This document shows, in pieces, positions 34,448-44,900 of a stretch of 64,000 bases of DNA. Under the pieces are notes generated by a model. It was not told the DNA's origin. It did not search any database and saw only the letters and a program-made list of their open reading frames with translations. A program made the translations under genes and the position numbers. The first letter of the stretch is position 1. Every line of letters begins with the position of its first letter. Source of the stretch: UBA7332 sp051648105 (lineage in GTDB: Bacteria > Bacteroidota > Bacteroidia > Bacteroidales > UBA7332); contig JBOFEN010000101.1 of the NCBI GenBank assembly GCA_051648105.1, positions 1-64,000 of the forward strand, written 5' to 3'.

Positions 34448-34481
34448 AATTTGTTTATAATGTCTACACTATAAACAAATT
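34448..34481. promoter_or_regulatory. Inverted repeat, candidate HxlR operator
   Basis: Perfect 12-bp dyad AATTTGTTTATA / TATAAACAAATT separated by 10 bases, 37 bases upstream of the aldo/keto reductase start. HxlR proteins bind dyads upstream of redox/aldehyde-response genes; the regulator is encoded 73 bp further upstream. Confidence 0.6.
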
Positions 34482-34553
34482 ACTGTTTTGATGATACAAA
34501 TTACTAGCACAGTTTTAAGATATATTATAAGGCACTTATATCTAGTCTACTGT

Positions 34554-34922
34554 CTAATCGTTTGAACAGTGATGATTACCAATCCCTATCTCTATGCCCC
34601 ATTTAGCTAGATCCAATATAATCGGAAGAACAGACTCACCCCTTGCCGTAAGCTTATACTCCACTTTAGGAGGTACAACAGGATACACAATTCTCTCAAT
34701 TAGACCAGAGTGTTCTAGCTCGCGAGCAGTTTGTGTAAACATTTTATTTGCTATACCCCTCAAGGTTCGCTGTAGATCACCAGAACGCATAGCACCATCC
34801 TTTAGATGGTAAATCATCATCGTTTTCCACTTGCCACCTATTAGCTCCATAGCTAGTTCTAGTGAGCAGTAGTATTCGACATTCTCATATATAAAACTAT
34901 CCTTAGTTACTTTACTTTCCAT
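34554..34922 (-). CDS. HxlR-family winged-helix regulator
   Basis: 122 residues. Typical block LELIGGKWKTMMIYHL-like (here MELIGGKWKTMMIYHLKDG) then RSGDLQRTLRGIANKMFTQT as recognition helix and GLIERIVYPVVPPKVEYKLT as wing. One N-terminal cysteine (YYCSLELAM, residue 19) is at the place where redox- or aldehyde-sensing HxlR/HypR/YodB proteins carry their sensor cysteine. Upstream of the aldo/keto reductase on the same strand. Confidence 0.93.
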   Translation of the reverse strand: MESKVTKDSFIYENVEYYCSLELAMELIGGKWKTMMIYHLKDGAMRSGDLQRTLRGIANKMFTQTARELEHSGLIERIVYPVVPPKVEYKLTARGESVLPIILDLAKWGIEIGIGNHHCSND

Positions 34923-35049
34923 ATATTTCTAGTTTACAATAACCAAAGATAGTATAATTAGAGTTATGAATAGAGCTAGAGTAATCTAAAATAGGATCTA
35001 TACATCATTATCTTACACTTATAATAGATAGTACATATTTATTATATAC

Positions 35050-35091
35050 AATAGGCTCTATCTACTATTAATAAAGTAGATAGAGCCTATT
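35050..35091. terminator. Hairpin between the PUL end and hxlR
   Basis: Perfect 17-bp stem AATAGGCTCTATCTACT / AGTAGATAGAGCCTATT with an 8-base loop and T on the plus side. It lies 84 bases after the GH3 stop codon (leftward) and so probably ends the polysaccharide locus transcript. The rest of 34923-35175 is AT-rich with nothing else I can call. Confidence 0.65.
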
Positions 35092-35175
35092 TTTATAGTT
35101 GCTAAACTGAGATAAGTGAGTGTAACCTAAACAAGTCAATTTTTAGTAGCAACTATGTGTGAGACTATTTATAGT

Positions 35176-37428
35176 TTAAAGAGCCTTCACCGAGAATGTA
35201 GTTGGTGTTCCTCTTTGGCTGTCACCAGCTACCCATAGGTTGAACTCTCCAGCTTCAACAGTTTTCTTCATATCAATGTTCCAGAATGCAAGCTCTTGAA
35301 TAGGTAGCTCGAAGGTCACCTCTCTGCTCTCACCTGGTTTGAGTGTTATACGTTCGAAGCGCTTAAGCTCTTTCACTGGTCTAGTAACCGAGCCTACTTT
35401 ATCTTGGATATATAATTGCGCCACTTCAGTAGCCTCATATCTACCACTGTTCTCAAGCAGGAAGCTTACTTTCAGAGTTTCCCTCTCGGTAAGTTCTCTA
35501 GTTGATAATTCGATATTGCTATAGTTGAATGTGGTGTATGATAGTCCATATCCGAAGTGATAAAGAGGATCAAATCCAGCATCAAGATAGAATGAAGTAC
35601 ATCCAAGTGAAGTCTGTCCAGCCTCCACAGGAATGTTATTTAGTAGCACTTCGTTGCGAGTGGCAGGGCGTCCCGTGTTGTTGTGTGCGTAGTAGATTGG
35701 AATCTGACCCACAGACTTAGGGAAGGTTACAGGAGTCTTCCCACTAGGAACTGCACGACCGAAAATTAGATCAGCAAGTGCAGGTCCACCCATTGTTCCT
35801 GGATGGAAAGAGTAGAGTAGTGCAGAAGAGGCAATAACCTCTTGCTCTATGGTTAGAGGGCGTCCAGCCATCACAACAGTAACTAGTGGTTTGTTTAGCT
35901 TTGATAGTTCGCTGATTAGTCCCTGTTGATCACCTTGAAGGTTTAGATCAGCCAAGCAGTGAGCCTCTCCAGAGAGAATAGACTCCTCTCCAACGAAGGC
36001 AATTACCACGTCAGCTGTTCTAGCTGCCGCTACAGCCTTTGCTACTCCCGCTTGACTCTTTTCACGACTATAGTTTAATCCTGGTTCGAAGATCACTTGC
36101 ACCTCACTACCAACTAGCTCTTTTATTGCATTAAGAGGAGTTTGAGTGTGGCTCTTTTCACCATCAAATACCCATGTGCCAAGTTGTTCGTATGGAGCAT
36201 TTGCCATTGGACCAACAATAGCAACTCTCTTTACTGAGTTTGCAAGAGGGAGTGTATTATTCTCATTCTTAAGTAGTATAGCAGACTCTATAGCGGCTCT
36301 TTTAGCAGCCTCAAGGTGAGATGCTGCATAGAATGTAGATTCCTGCATCTCGTCGGCATAAGGATTTTCGAATAGTCCAAGGCGGAACTTTATCCTAAGT
36401 ATATTTCTAACAGCATCGTCAACAACTTGTTGTTTAACTTTACCTGTTTTGATTAGGTTTGGAAGCTCTTTGACATATGTATAACTAACCATCTCCATGT
36501 CAACACCAGCATTAGCAGCTATCTGGGCAACCTCTGCCTCATCTTTTGCAAATCCATGAGCTAACATCTCACTAGCTGATGCCCAATCACTAACCACAAG
36601 TCCGTCGAATCCCCACTCCTTGCGAAGTACATCACGAAGTATGAAACTATTTCCTGTTGAAGGAATGCCATCATTGTCATTGAAAGAGGTCATGAATGTA
36701 GCAGCACCAGCCTCTACAGCCGCCTCGAATGGTGGTAGGTATAGATTTCGGAGTAGTCTCTCAGGAATATTAGTTGAGTTGTAGTCGCGTCCTCCTTCGG
36801 CAGCACCGTAACCTACGAAGTGCTTTGGACAAGCAGCAATAGAGGTTGGGGAGTTAAGCGAATCACCTTGATACCCTTTAATCATTGCAGCCCCCATTAC
36901 AGAGGTTACGTATGGATCCTCTCCACACCCTTCGGCAATACGCCCCCAGCGTGGGTCGCGAGATATATCTATCATTGGAGCAAAGGTCCAACGAATCCCA
37001 ACCGATGAGGCCTCTATTGCAGATACCCTTGCTCCTTCGTATGCTATCTCTGGGTTGAAAGATGCAGCTTGTCCCAAAGGAATAGGGAATATTGTTTTGA
37101 AACCATGAATAACGTCGCGAGCAATAAGAAGAGGTATACCTAATCTTGACTCCTCCACCGCTACTCTCTGAAGTGCATTAATTCTCTTTATGTCAACCTC
37201 ATTTAGAATTGAGCCTATCTCACCTTTCTTTATTAAACCGTGCATCTCCTCGATGTTACCAAACGTAGATATCTGGTTCATTTGACCAATCTTCTCCTCA
37301 AGGGTCATCTTTGATAGAAGAGACTCAACTCTCTTCTCGATGGGGTCATTCGTGTTGCTTGTGTTGGTACTACACGATATAAGTAGTCCAGTCAGTAGTG
37401 TTGCTGTAGCAGTTTTTATATTTCTCAT
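35176..37428 (-). CDS. bglX: Glycoside hydrolase family 3 beta-glucosidase, lipoprotein
   Basis: 750 residues. Signal peptide with lipobox LLISC (Cys19), so a lipid-anchored periplasmic enzyme. Family 3 landmarks: KHFVGYGAAEGGRDYNST (substrate-binding KH and R) and nucleophile Asp281 in GLVVSDWASASEM. A C-terminal (alpha/beta)6 domain and the fibronectin-III-like end domain (SGRYEATEVAQLYIQDKVGS) are present. Resembles BglX, which cleaves beta-linked glucose from oligosaccharide ends. Last gene of the locus, 6 bases after the GH16 stop, so it is translated from the same message. Confidence 0.95.
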   Translation of the reverse strand: MRNIKTATATLLTGLLISCSTNTSNTNDPIEKRVESLLSKMTLEEKIGQMNQISTFGNIEEMHGLIKKGEIGSILNEVDIKRINALQRVAVEESRLGIPLLIARDVIHGFKTIFPIPLGQAASFNPEIAYEGARVSAIEASSVGIRWTFAPMIDISRDPRWGRIAEGCGEDPYVTSVMGAAMIKGYQGDSLNSPTSIAACPKHFVGYGAAEGGRDYNSTNIPERLLRNLYLPPFEAAVEAGAATFMTSFNDNDGIPSTGNSFILRDVLRKEWGFDGLVVSDWASASEMLAHGFAKDEAEVAQIAANAGVDMEMVSYTYVKELPNLIKTGKVKQQVVDDAVRNILRIKFRLGLFENPYADEMQESTFYAASHLEAAKRAAIESAILLKNENNTLPLANSVKRVAIVGPMANAPYEQLGTWVFDGEKSHTQTPLNAIKELVGSEVQVIFEPGLNYSREKSQAGVAKAVAAARTADVVIAFVGEESILSGEAHCLADLNLQGDQQGLISELSKLNKPLVTVVMAGRPLTIEQEVIASSALLYSFHPGTMGGPALADLIFGRAVPSGKTPVTFPKSVGQIPIYYAHNNTGRPATRNEVLLNNIPVEAGQTSLGCTSFYLDAGFDPLYHFGYGLSYTTFNYSNIELSTRELTERETLKVSFLLENSGRYEATEVAQLYIQDKVGSVTRPVKELKRFERITLKPGESREVTFELPIQELAFWNIDMKKTVEAGEFNLWVAGDSQRGTPTTFSVKAL

Positions 37429-37434
37429 TGTTTA

Positions 37435-38538
37435 CTATTTGCTTTTTTGGAATACACGTACATAATCTATCTCGTATGTTGCAGGAAGAGCTGACTCATC
37501 AACACCTTGTGCTCCACCCCAGTTTCCACCCCATGCAAGGTTAAGCTTTAGGTAGAATGGAGTGTAAAATGGCCATGTGTCTTTGTTACCCTTTTTGTCG
37601 TTCATGAAAGTGAAGAGTAGAGTACCATCTACGAATGTTTTTATGTAATCCTCAGTCCATTCAAGAGCGTAGATATGATATTCGCTTTGAGCTGTTTCAA
37701 GGAATCTTTCCGCAGTCTTCTCAGTATTTATACTATGGTGATATGATTTGCAGTGAATAGCTGATGATACCCAATTAGGTCTATAACCAACCTCTTCCAT
37801 AATGTCTATTTCACCATCTTCAGGCCAAGAGGTGAAGTTCTTTGGCATCATCCAGAATGCAGGCCATGTGCCTTTACCAGAGGGAAGTCTGAGTTTTGCC
37901 TCGAAGTAGCCATATGTCCAGCTCTCTTTACTATTGATACGTATTGAGTATACTGTAGATCCAATCTTTTTTGCTACTATCTTGAATATCCCATCATTTA
38001 CAGAGGCAAGCTGCTCGCTACCTATGCTACCAGCAACGTAGTGTTGAAGCTCATTATTGCCCCAACCACCACCACCAGTCTCGTAGCTCCAATTAGTAGC
38101 ACTAGGACGTGTACCTTCATTGAACTCGTCATGCCAAACTAGGGTGTATCCTTCAGGTGCAGTAATTGATGGATCAGGAGGCGTTACCTCAGATGCCTCT
38201 TGCGTAATCTCCACTGTTTGGCGAAGGTCACCAGATCTTATAACTACCGAACCATTTCGTTTTGAGTTTGAGCTATTTTTAGTAACAGTAACAGTCATCT
38301 TTGTTTCGTTCGCTAGAGAGGAGCTAGGTGTGAAACTTATCCAATCCTCATTACTATAAGCACCCCACTCTTTAGTCGAGTTAATATCTATAGTACTACT
38401 CTGTGCTATCTCACTAAAGTTTAGTGAAAGAGGTGTCGCAGATAGAGTATGCTTCTGCGAAGGTGCAGGCTCATCTCCTCCACAAGAGAGAAGAGTAAGT
38501 AGTAGTGAGAATATGTATGCTATGTTCATTTGTCTCAT
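37435..38538 (-). CDS. GH16 endo-beta-glucanase with BACON domain, lipoprotein
   Basis: 367 residues. Lipobox LLSC (Cys19) marks an outer-membrane lipoprotein. Residues ~30-114 form a BACON domain (WISFTPSSS, ending VEITQEA), a Bacteroidota spacer that holds enzymes away from the surface. The rest is a GH16 jelly roll with the catalytic motif EIDIME (Glu243, Asp245, Glu248), preceded by FWMMPKN and followed by a WxEDYI-type strand (YALEWTEDYIKTFVDG). GH16 members with this motif cut beta-1,3 or mixed-linkage beta-1,3/1,4 glucans inside the chain. Oligosaccharides would go to SusC/D and the GH3 enzyme. Confidence 0.93.
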   Translation of the reverse strand: MRQMNIAYIFSLLLTLLSCGGDEPAPSQKHTLSATPLSLNFSEIAQSSTIDINSTKEWGAYSNEDWISFTPSSSLANETKMTVTVTKNSSNSKRNGSVVIRSGDLRQTVEITQEASEVTPPDPSITAPEGYTLVWHDEFNEGTRPSATNWSYETGGGGWGNNELQHYVAGSIGSEQLASVNDGIFKIVAKKIGSTVYSIRINSKESWTYGYFEAKLRLPSGKGTWPAFWMMPKNFTSWPEDGEIDIMEEVGYRPNWVSSAIHCKSYHHSINTEKTAERFLETAQSEYHIYALEWTEDYIKTFVDGTLLFTFMNDKKGNKDTWPFYTPFYLKLNLAWGGNWGGAQGVDESALPATYEIDYVRVFQKSK

Positions 38539-38606
38539 AATGTTTTGTTCATTTATAGTTTAGGAGAGAAGTAATTCTCTCCTAAACTGTATTGGCTCAC
38601 GCATTA

Positions 38607-40454
38607 TTAGCGAGATCCATCATCATCATTGTGATCCTTAAGTACTATCTTACTAACATTAACCTCTGTGTTTGCAGGGTTGCCACCGAAGTCAAATACT
38701 AGTTTAACTTGTTCCATATCAATACCTGGCATGTTAGTGAATGATAGGAGGTAGTCCTCATATGCTTCAAGAGATACCATCTTCATGAAGAAGAATGTGT
38801 CATCATCTCCCTCCTTTACAAGTTTAATAGTAACTCTATTGAGGTCTTTATTTGAGTTTAGTGTCAAACAGAAGTCGTAGTTTGTAGCAGTGTTAGTAGT
38901 TATGTTTGTTAAAAACATAACTTGTGCTTGCCACTGTTCATATGTCTCTTGTGGGAATGATAGAGAATATGAATTACCATTTATAACTAATCCAGGAGGA
39001 GCTATTTCACTCCAGTTTGGAGCGTAAAAGAAGCTGTTTGTGAATGATGCGTTCTTCCACATATTAAATTCAGAGTCTGGATCATATTGTATTGGTTTAT
39101 CCTCTTCTTCTTCAGTGCCCTCTTTGATGAACTGATATTGCCAAGCTATCTCACCATTATCAATAACAATGTGTAGCTCATTGTCTGTTTGTTGTAGTAT
39201 CTTGAACTTAGGAGTTAACCAAGCAGCATCGTTAGGTACGTATCCAACTATTGTTTGAGTAGGGAACTCAATAAATGTGTCAGAGCCTTCATCCACAAAT
39301 CTCCAAGTAGAATTCTGTCCAGTTGTAGGAACAGTGAAGTCTTCACCAGTTGTATTATACTCAGGGAAAAGAGTACATCCAACATTTACGAAGAAGCTAC
39401 CAGTCTCACCAGGAACAAACTGATAAGATCCGTCTGCTGTGAATATTAATTGGTGATTATAGATGCCAAAATCAGCCTTCTCATTTGGCATAGCACTCCA
39501 CCATCCACTACCATTACTACCTGACTCACCACAACTAAGGTGACCAGCAGCATCCTTCTTCCATACCCAAGTGCCCGCAAGTTTATCCTCACGGCTCAAC
39601 TCATGTACAGTAGGAGACAACAAGAAGTGCCAAGCTATCTCACCATTGTCTGCCACAAGCTCTAGAGAGTTGTTTTTTATAGATACGATCTTGAAGGTAG
39701 GGTTATTATATGTAGCGTCGTTTGGTATGTAAGGAAGGTAGCTCTTAGTTGGTAGAACTAGATATACATCATTACCAACTACGGTGAATGAATAGTCTAC
39801 GCTGTATTCAGTTACTGGAGCTTGGAAGTCCTCACCAGTAGTGTTATACTCTGGGAATATAGTACAACCTGCGTTTACATATACAGTACCAACCTCTTTT
39901 GGGTCGAAGTGGTATACCCCATCCATAGAGAAAGTCATCACGTTGGTATAAACACCAAATTCAGCTTTCTCATTTGGTAATGCGCTCCACCATCCTGTGC
40001 CAATAGTGCCTGATTCACCACACCCAAGGTGTCCTGGTTCATCTTTAGCTATGCTCCACTCTTTTGTGCCATCACCACCTAGCATTTTATAGTAGCGAGT
40101 GAAATCAACAATTGTATTATCTAGAGTGAAAGATTCCATTATTGATCCATCACTTACACCACTTTCATTTGAGATCTTGATCTCAACTTCATAAGTTCCA
40201 GCTACGGCAAATATTCGAGTAAGTCCATTTATTGTAGAGTACTCCTTGCCCTCAAAGATCCATACAGGATTACACCCTGGGTTGTTTAGCTTGAATGTTA
40301 CTTCATTTGTAGTTTGGTCTACCTCTATGGTGTGTTTTATATCTGCTGCTAGTGGTATTCTATCTTCTGAAGGATGTCTAAAGTCCTCCGTACAAGCTGT
40401 AGCCACCCAAAGTGAGAGAAGAAGTAGCGTTATATGTTTTATTACTGTTTTCAT
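38607..40454 (-). CDS. Surface glycan-binding lipoprotein with two tandem repeats (SGBP-B-like)
   Basis: 615 residues, lipobox VATAC (Cys21). After a PKD-like domain (~35-115) come two ~145-residue repeats (about 131-277 and 294-437). They share GHL(G/S)CGESG, GWWSA(L/M)PNEKA, GC-x-x-FPEYNTTGEDF, and NGEIAW-(H/Q), each with a conserved cysteine pair and many aromatics. The C-terminal ~150 residues form a carbohydrate-binding beta-sandwich (WKNASFTNSFFYAPNWSEIA). The position between SusD and GH16 is that of SusE/F-like surface binding proteins. Glycan binding is inferred from place and aromatic content. The repeat type is not one I can name. Confidence 0.75.
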   Translation of the reverse strand: MKTVIKHITLLLLSLWVATACTEDFRHPSEDRIPLAADIKHTIEVDQTTNEVTFKLNNPGCNPVWIFEGKEYSTINGLTRIFAVAGTYEVEIKISNESGVSDGSIMESFTLDNTIVDFTRYYKMLGGDGTKEWSIAKDEPGHLGCGESGTIGTGWWSALPNEKAEFGVYTNVMTFSMDGVYHFDPKEVGTVYVNAGCTIFPEYNTTGEDFQAPVTEYSVDYSFTVVGNDVYLVLPTKSYLPYIPNDATYNNPTFKIVSIKNNSLELVADNGEIAWHFLLSPTVHELSREDKLAGTWVWKKDAAGHLSCGESGSNGSGWWSAMPNEKADFGIYNHQLIFTADGSYQFVPGETGSFFVNVGCTLFPEYNTTGEDFTVPTTGQNSTWRFVDEGSDTFIEFPTQTIVGYVPNDAAWLTPKFKILQQTDNELHIVIDNGEIAWQYQFIKEGTEEEEDKPIQYDPDSEFNMWKNASFTNSFFYAPNWSEIAPPGLVINGNSYSLSFPQETYEQWQAQVMFLTNITTNTATNYDFCLTLNSNKDLNRVTIKLVKEGDDDTFFFMKMVSLEAYEDYLLSFTNMPGIDMEQVKLVFDFGGNPANTEVNVSKIVLKDHNDDDGSR

Positions 40455-40465
40455 GAGAATTAGTA

Positions 40466-41965
40466 TTAGTAGTTATTTTGAGTAAGTGTACCTTGAGAGG
40501 CATTGATCTCAGATTGTGGTATTGGTAACCACTTCTTATTGTTACTCCAAGTTTTGGTACGATAACCATAGCTATCTGGAACAAGAGTAGATGATGCTTT
40601 GTCAGAGCGGATAAGGTCCCAGTATCTTTTACCTTCACCAACAAATTCAAGTCTGCGCTCATTTAATACACTCTCTACAGTAGCACTTGTGTTTGATACA
40701 CCAGCACGACTTCTAACTTCATTTAGGTAACTATTTGCATCACCAGCCCCAGCCCCTAAACAGATAAGTTCTGCTGCATTTAGAAGAACCTCTGAGTATC
40801 TATAGATACGAAGGTTGTTACTCCAGTTAAGGTCAGCATCAGCCAACTGTCCATCGTTGTATCCAGATCTAGCCATATATTTATTTAACCAATAGCCAGT
40901 ATCTTGATAACGCGCATTATAAGTCTTGCCATTTGTGTTAAAGATAGATCCATCTCGACGAGTATCTCCCTCCTCAAACATATCGTAAGCCTCCTTGCGC
41001 ACAGGACAGAATCCCCAACCATTATCTCGTCCATCGGTACCATCACTCCATCCATTAGGGCTAATAAGACGAGGAAGCACTGTTCCACCAGAAACTAAAG
41101 GACCATTCCAAGAGCGTACAGCCCCTTCACTTTTGTAGTTAACCTCCCAAATAGATTCGTTAGACCACTCACCTTTGGCAGCAAATATCTCTGCATAGTC
41201 ACCATGTAGGCTATATGAACCACTATCAATGATCTCTTTCATATAGTTAAGAGCCTTGGAGTATTTGGCGTTATCCTTTTGGTACATGACCACCTCAGTG
41301 AAGAGCATATATGCCATAGCTTTTGTCACCCTTCCATAGGTCTCCTCACCAGCTTTCATAGGTAACCCACCATTATCAATAGCATCTTCAATGTCCGCAA
41401 TGATATTAGAGTATACTTCATCAGCACCTAATTGCTGAGCAATGTAAGGGAACTCTAGGTTTTGTGAATAATATGGAATATTACCCCACATTTTCCAAAG
41501 ATAAGTGTAGTAGTATGCCCTAAGTATTTTTGCTTCGGCTAGGAATAGAGCTTTCTTCTCTTCGCTAATCTCTTGAACATAGCTCATATATTTTAGAACG
41601 TTGTTCGAGCGGTTTATACCAGAGTAGTAGCAGCTCCAAACACCACCAATAACTCTGTCAGGTAGTGCCTCGTAGTTGAACATTAGGTGCCAGTTTTGGT
41701 TGTCTGTGACATTTGAACCACCAACCCAAATATCATCAGCCATGATGTCACTCATCAATAACGGAGGATTATATTCATTCATCCCCCAATCTGGCCACTG
41801 AAGAGGGTCATATGCTGCAACAAGAGCTTCGAATATACGAGCCTCATTCTTGTAATACTCCTCTATAGATACCTTATCTGGTGACTTTACCGTCAAGAAG
41901 TCGTCAGAACAACTCTGTAGTCCTAGGCAGGCTAGTAATGCTATAATAGATAATTTCTTTTTCAT
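40466..41965 (-). CDS. SusD/RagB-family nutrient-binding outer-membrane lipoprotein
   Basis: 499 residues, lipobox LQSC (Cys19). Typical SusD signs: N-terminal SDDFLTVKSPDKVSIEEYYK, helix pairs such as NNVLKYMSYV and EAKILRAYYYTYLWKMWGN, the RYSEVLLNAAEL block and the C-terminal LNERRLEFVGEGKRYWDLIR. It forms the lid of the SusC transporter and captures glycan on the cell surface. 18 bases after susC and 11 before the surface binding protein: one operon. Confidence 0.96.
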   Translation of the reverse strand: MKKKLSIIALLACLGLQSCSDDFLTVKSPDKVSIEEYYKNEARIFEALVAAYDPLQWPDWGMNEYNPPLLMSDIMADDIWVGGSNVTDNQNWHLMFNYEALPDRVIGGVWSCYYSGINRSNNVLKYMSYVQEISEEKKALFLAEAKILRAYYYTYLWKMWGNIPYYSQNLEFPYIAQQLGADEVYSNIIADIEDAIDNGGLPMKAGEETYGRVTKAMAYMLFTEVVMYQKDNAKYSKALNYMKEIIDSGSYSLHGDYAEIFAAKGEWSNESIWEVNYKSEGAVRSWNGPLVSGGTVLPRLISPNGWSDGTDGRDNGWGFCPVRKEAYDMFEEGDTRRDGSIFNTNGKTYNARYQDTGYWLNKYMARSGYNDGQLADADLNWSNNLRIYRYSEVLLNAAELICLGAGAGDANSYLNEVRSRAGVSNTSATVESVLNERRLEFVGEGKRYWDLIRSDKASSTLVPDSYGYRTKTWSNNKKWLPIPQSEINASQGTLTQNNY

Positions 41966-41983
41966 CTTTCTTTTTTTTAGTAA

Positions 41984-44900
41984 TTAGAAATTAAGGCTTA
42001 CACCAAATGTGTATACTTTAGCTTGAGGATAAACACCTCTATCAACACCAAGTGATGTTCCACCAGAAGAGATTTCAGGATCGAACCCTTCGTATTTTGT
42101 AAGTGTTAATAGGTTTTCAGCCGCTACGTAGAATCTCAGTTGATCAATGAAACACTTCTTAGTTAATAGTCTTGGTAGTGTGTAACCCAATTGAATATTT
42201 TTAAGTCTTAGGTAAGATCCATCTTTCACGAAAAGATCAGATGTTTGCCAGTTTACTTTATCACCAATGACAAAACGAGGAATTGAGTTTGAAGTCCCCT
42301 CACCAGTCCATCTGTTCAACATATAAGCTGGAAGGTTCATACTTGAGATATCTGTACGACGAGTAGCATCAAATACATCATTGCCAACAGTACCTTGCCA
42401 CATCATGCTAAAGTCAAAACCTTTGTAATCACAGCTGAAGTTGATACCAAAGGTCCAGTCTGGCATCCCTTTACCGATGTTTGTCTTATCAGACTCATCT
42501 ATTACACCGTCTCCATTAAGGTCAATAAATCTAACGTCTCCAGGTACGGCGTTAGGCATAATCATAGATCCATTTGCATCTGTATAGGCTCTAACTTCAT
42601 CCATGTTTTGGAAAATACCATTTGTTTTGAATCCATAGAAGTATGGGAATGGTAGTCCATTTTGTGCGCGTGTTATTGTACCTAACCCTTGAGAAGAGTC
42701 TAAGTTTTGATAACCAGATTCATTCCCGTAATTGATAAGCTTGTTTTTTAGATATGATGCATTTCCAGCTATGCGAGCACTGAAGTCACTCACTTTAAAT
42801 CTGTATGCAAACTCTAGTTCAACACCCTTGTTCTCCATCTCACCTACGTTACCCCAAGGTTTTGATTCACCTACATAGTTTGGTATAGGCATCTCGATAA
42901 GCATTCCATTAGTACGTTTGACATAGTAGTCAGCAGTGAATGTTAATGCATTATTGAAGAATCCAAAGTCAAGAGCTATATCAGTCTGCTCACTCTCTTC
43001 CCAACGAATTGATTGGTTTGCAAGTATACTTGGTTTAGTACCAATTGCAAGGTTAGAATCTTTACCGAATTGATAGTTATTTCCTTGTTGGCTTAGAGCC
43101 ATATATCTGAATGCACCAATTGCCTCATTACCATTGCGACCCCATGAAGCTCTTAGTTTCATCGCTGTTAACCACTCTGGACGGCTCTCCATGAAAGCCT
43201 CATTCGTAATATTCCAACCTAAAGAGAAAGATGGGAATATAGCCCACTTATTGTCAGGTCCAAAGTTTGATGAACCATCACGGCGAACAGTTACCTGTGC
43301 CATGTACTTCTCTTTGTAGTTGTAACTAGCTCTTCCGAAGTATGAGGCCATTGTATGAGGTGAGTGAATATACCCCCAACCATTAATGTCACCATTTTCA
43401 CGAAGACCAGATGTGAATCCAAGGTTACCTTTTCCTGGATCCTCTTCAATAAGATCGTAGTTGAATGCCCCAACAGTTTTACCAGTTGTTTTTTTAGCCG
43501 ATTGTCCAACCATTACAGCAAAAGAGTGATCACCAATTTTCTTGTCATATGACAAAATATTCTCCCACTGCCAAACGAGTCCAAGGCTCATGTCACTCTG
43601 AGCCCATGAACGAGGAGCTTTGTTGTTTGCAGTTAGATAGTACTTCTTCATCCAGCTATCATTACCCCAGAAAGCTAGGTCAGTACCAAACTGTGATCTG
43701 AATTTAAGGTTATCCCAAAGAGTTATCTCACCAAAAGCTGATGTAACAAACTTGTGGCTCCACCCCTTGTTGCCTGGTAGTGATAATTGTGCTAATGGGT
43801 TTGTTATCTCATTATAATCAACTCCAGCAATAGAGTATAGTCTACCATCTGGTGAGTATACAGGCGTAAAGTCAGCTATACCTGCATACTCTTTTAGTGC
43901 AGCCTCTTCATCTACTGCATATACTGGTATAATTGGAGATAGAGCTAGGGCAGACCCTAGTACAGATCCAAACTCTGAGTTTGTGCTTATACCTGTAGAT
44001 CTAACATTTGCATAAGATGCATTTACTCCGATCTGAATTTTGTTAAGATATTTACGCTCTTTTGTGTCAAGTAATATGTTGTTAAGGTTCATTCTTATCG
44101 TAAGGCGCTCGTAGTTTGAACGATCATAGTCCCCTCCAACAATACCATCTTGAGAGAAGTAACCCATTGATAAGAAGTAGTTCGTTTTATCACTTGCACC
44201 ACTAACACTCAATTGGTGGTTTTGCATTGGGGCATTGTAATTGAAAACTTCATTTTGCCAATCAGTACCCTTTCCATATGAATAAGGATCTTGATACTTA
44301 GGAGCCATGCCAGCGTTCATGTAACCCTCGTTCATAAGTATAGCATACTCAGTTGCATTAAGTACCTCACGCTCTCTCCAAGGGTTCTGAAGGCTATAGC
44401 CAAAATCGTATGTAACTTTTGTCTTACCAACAGTTCCACTCTTTGTTGTTACTAGGATTACCCCATTAGCAGCACGAGCACCATAAACAGCACCAGATGC
44501 TGCATCTTTTAGTACTTCAATACTTGCAATATCGGTTGGATTAAGAAAATCAATACCACCCTCGATAGGCATACCATCTACTATGTATAGAGGGTCTGAG
44601 TTATTAATTGTACCAATACCACGGATACGGATCTTCGACCCCTCACCTGGCTGTCCAGAAGCAGAAGTAACAGTAACACCCGCTGCAAGCCCTTTAAGAG
44701 CATTATCAACACGTGTTGGTGCTACTTTATCTAGGTCATCACTAGATACTCTTGCAATGGAAGCAGTCACCACACTTTTCTTTTGGACACCATATCCAAT
44801 AACAACAACTTCATCAAGCGCTTCACTGTCCTCTTGAAGAGTGATTCTAATAAAGCTCTCACCTTTGACTGAAACATCCTGCGGTTTGTAACCTACATAT

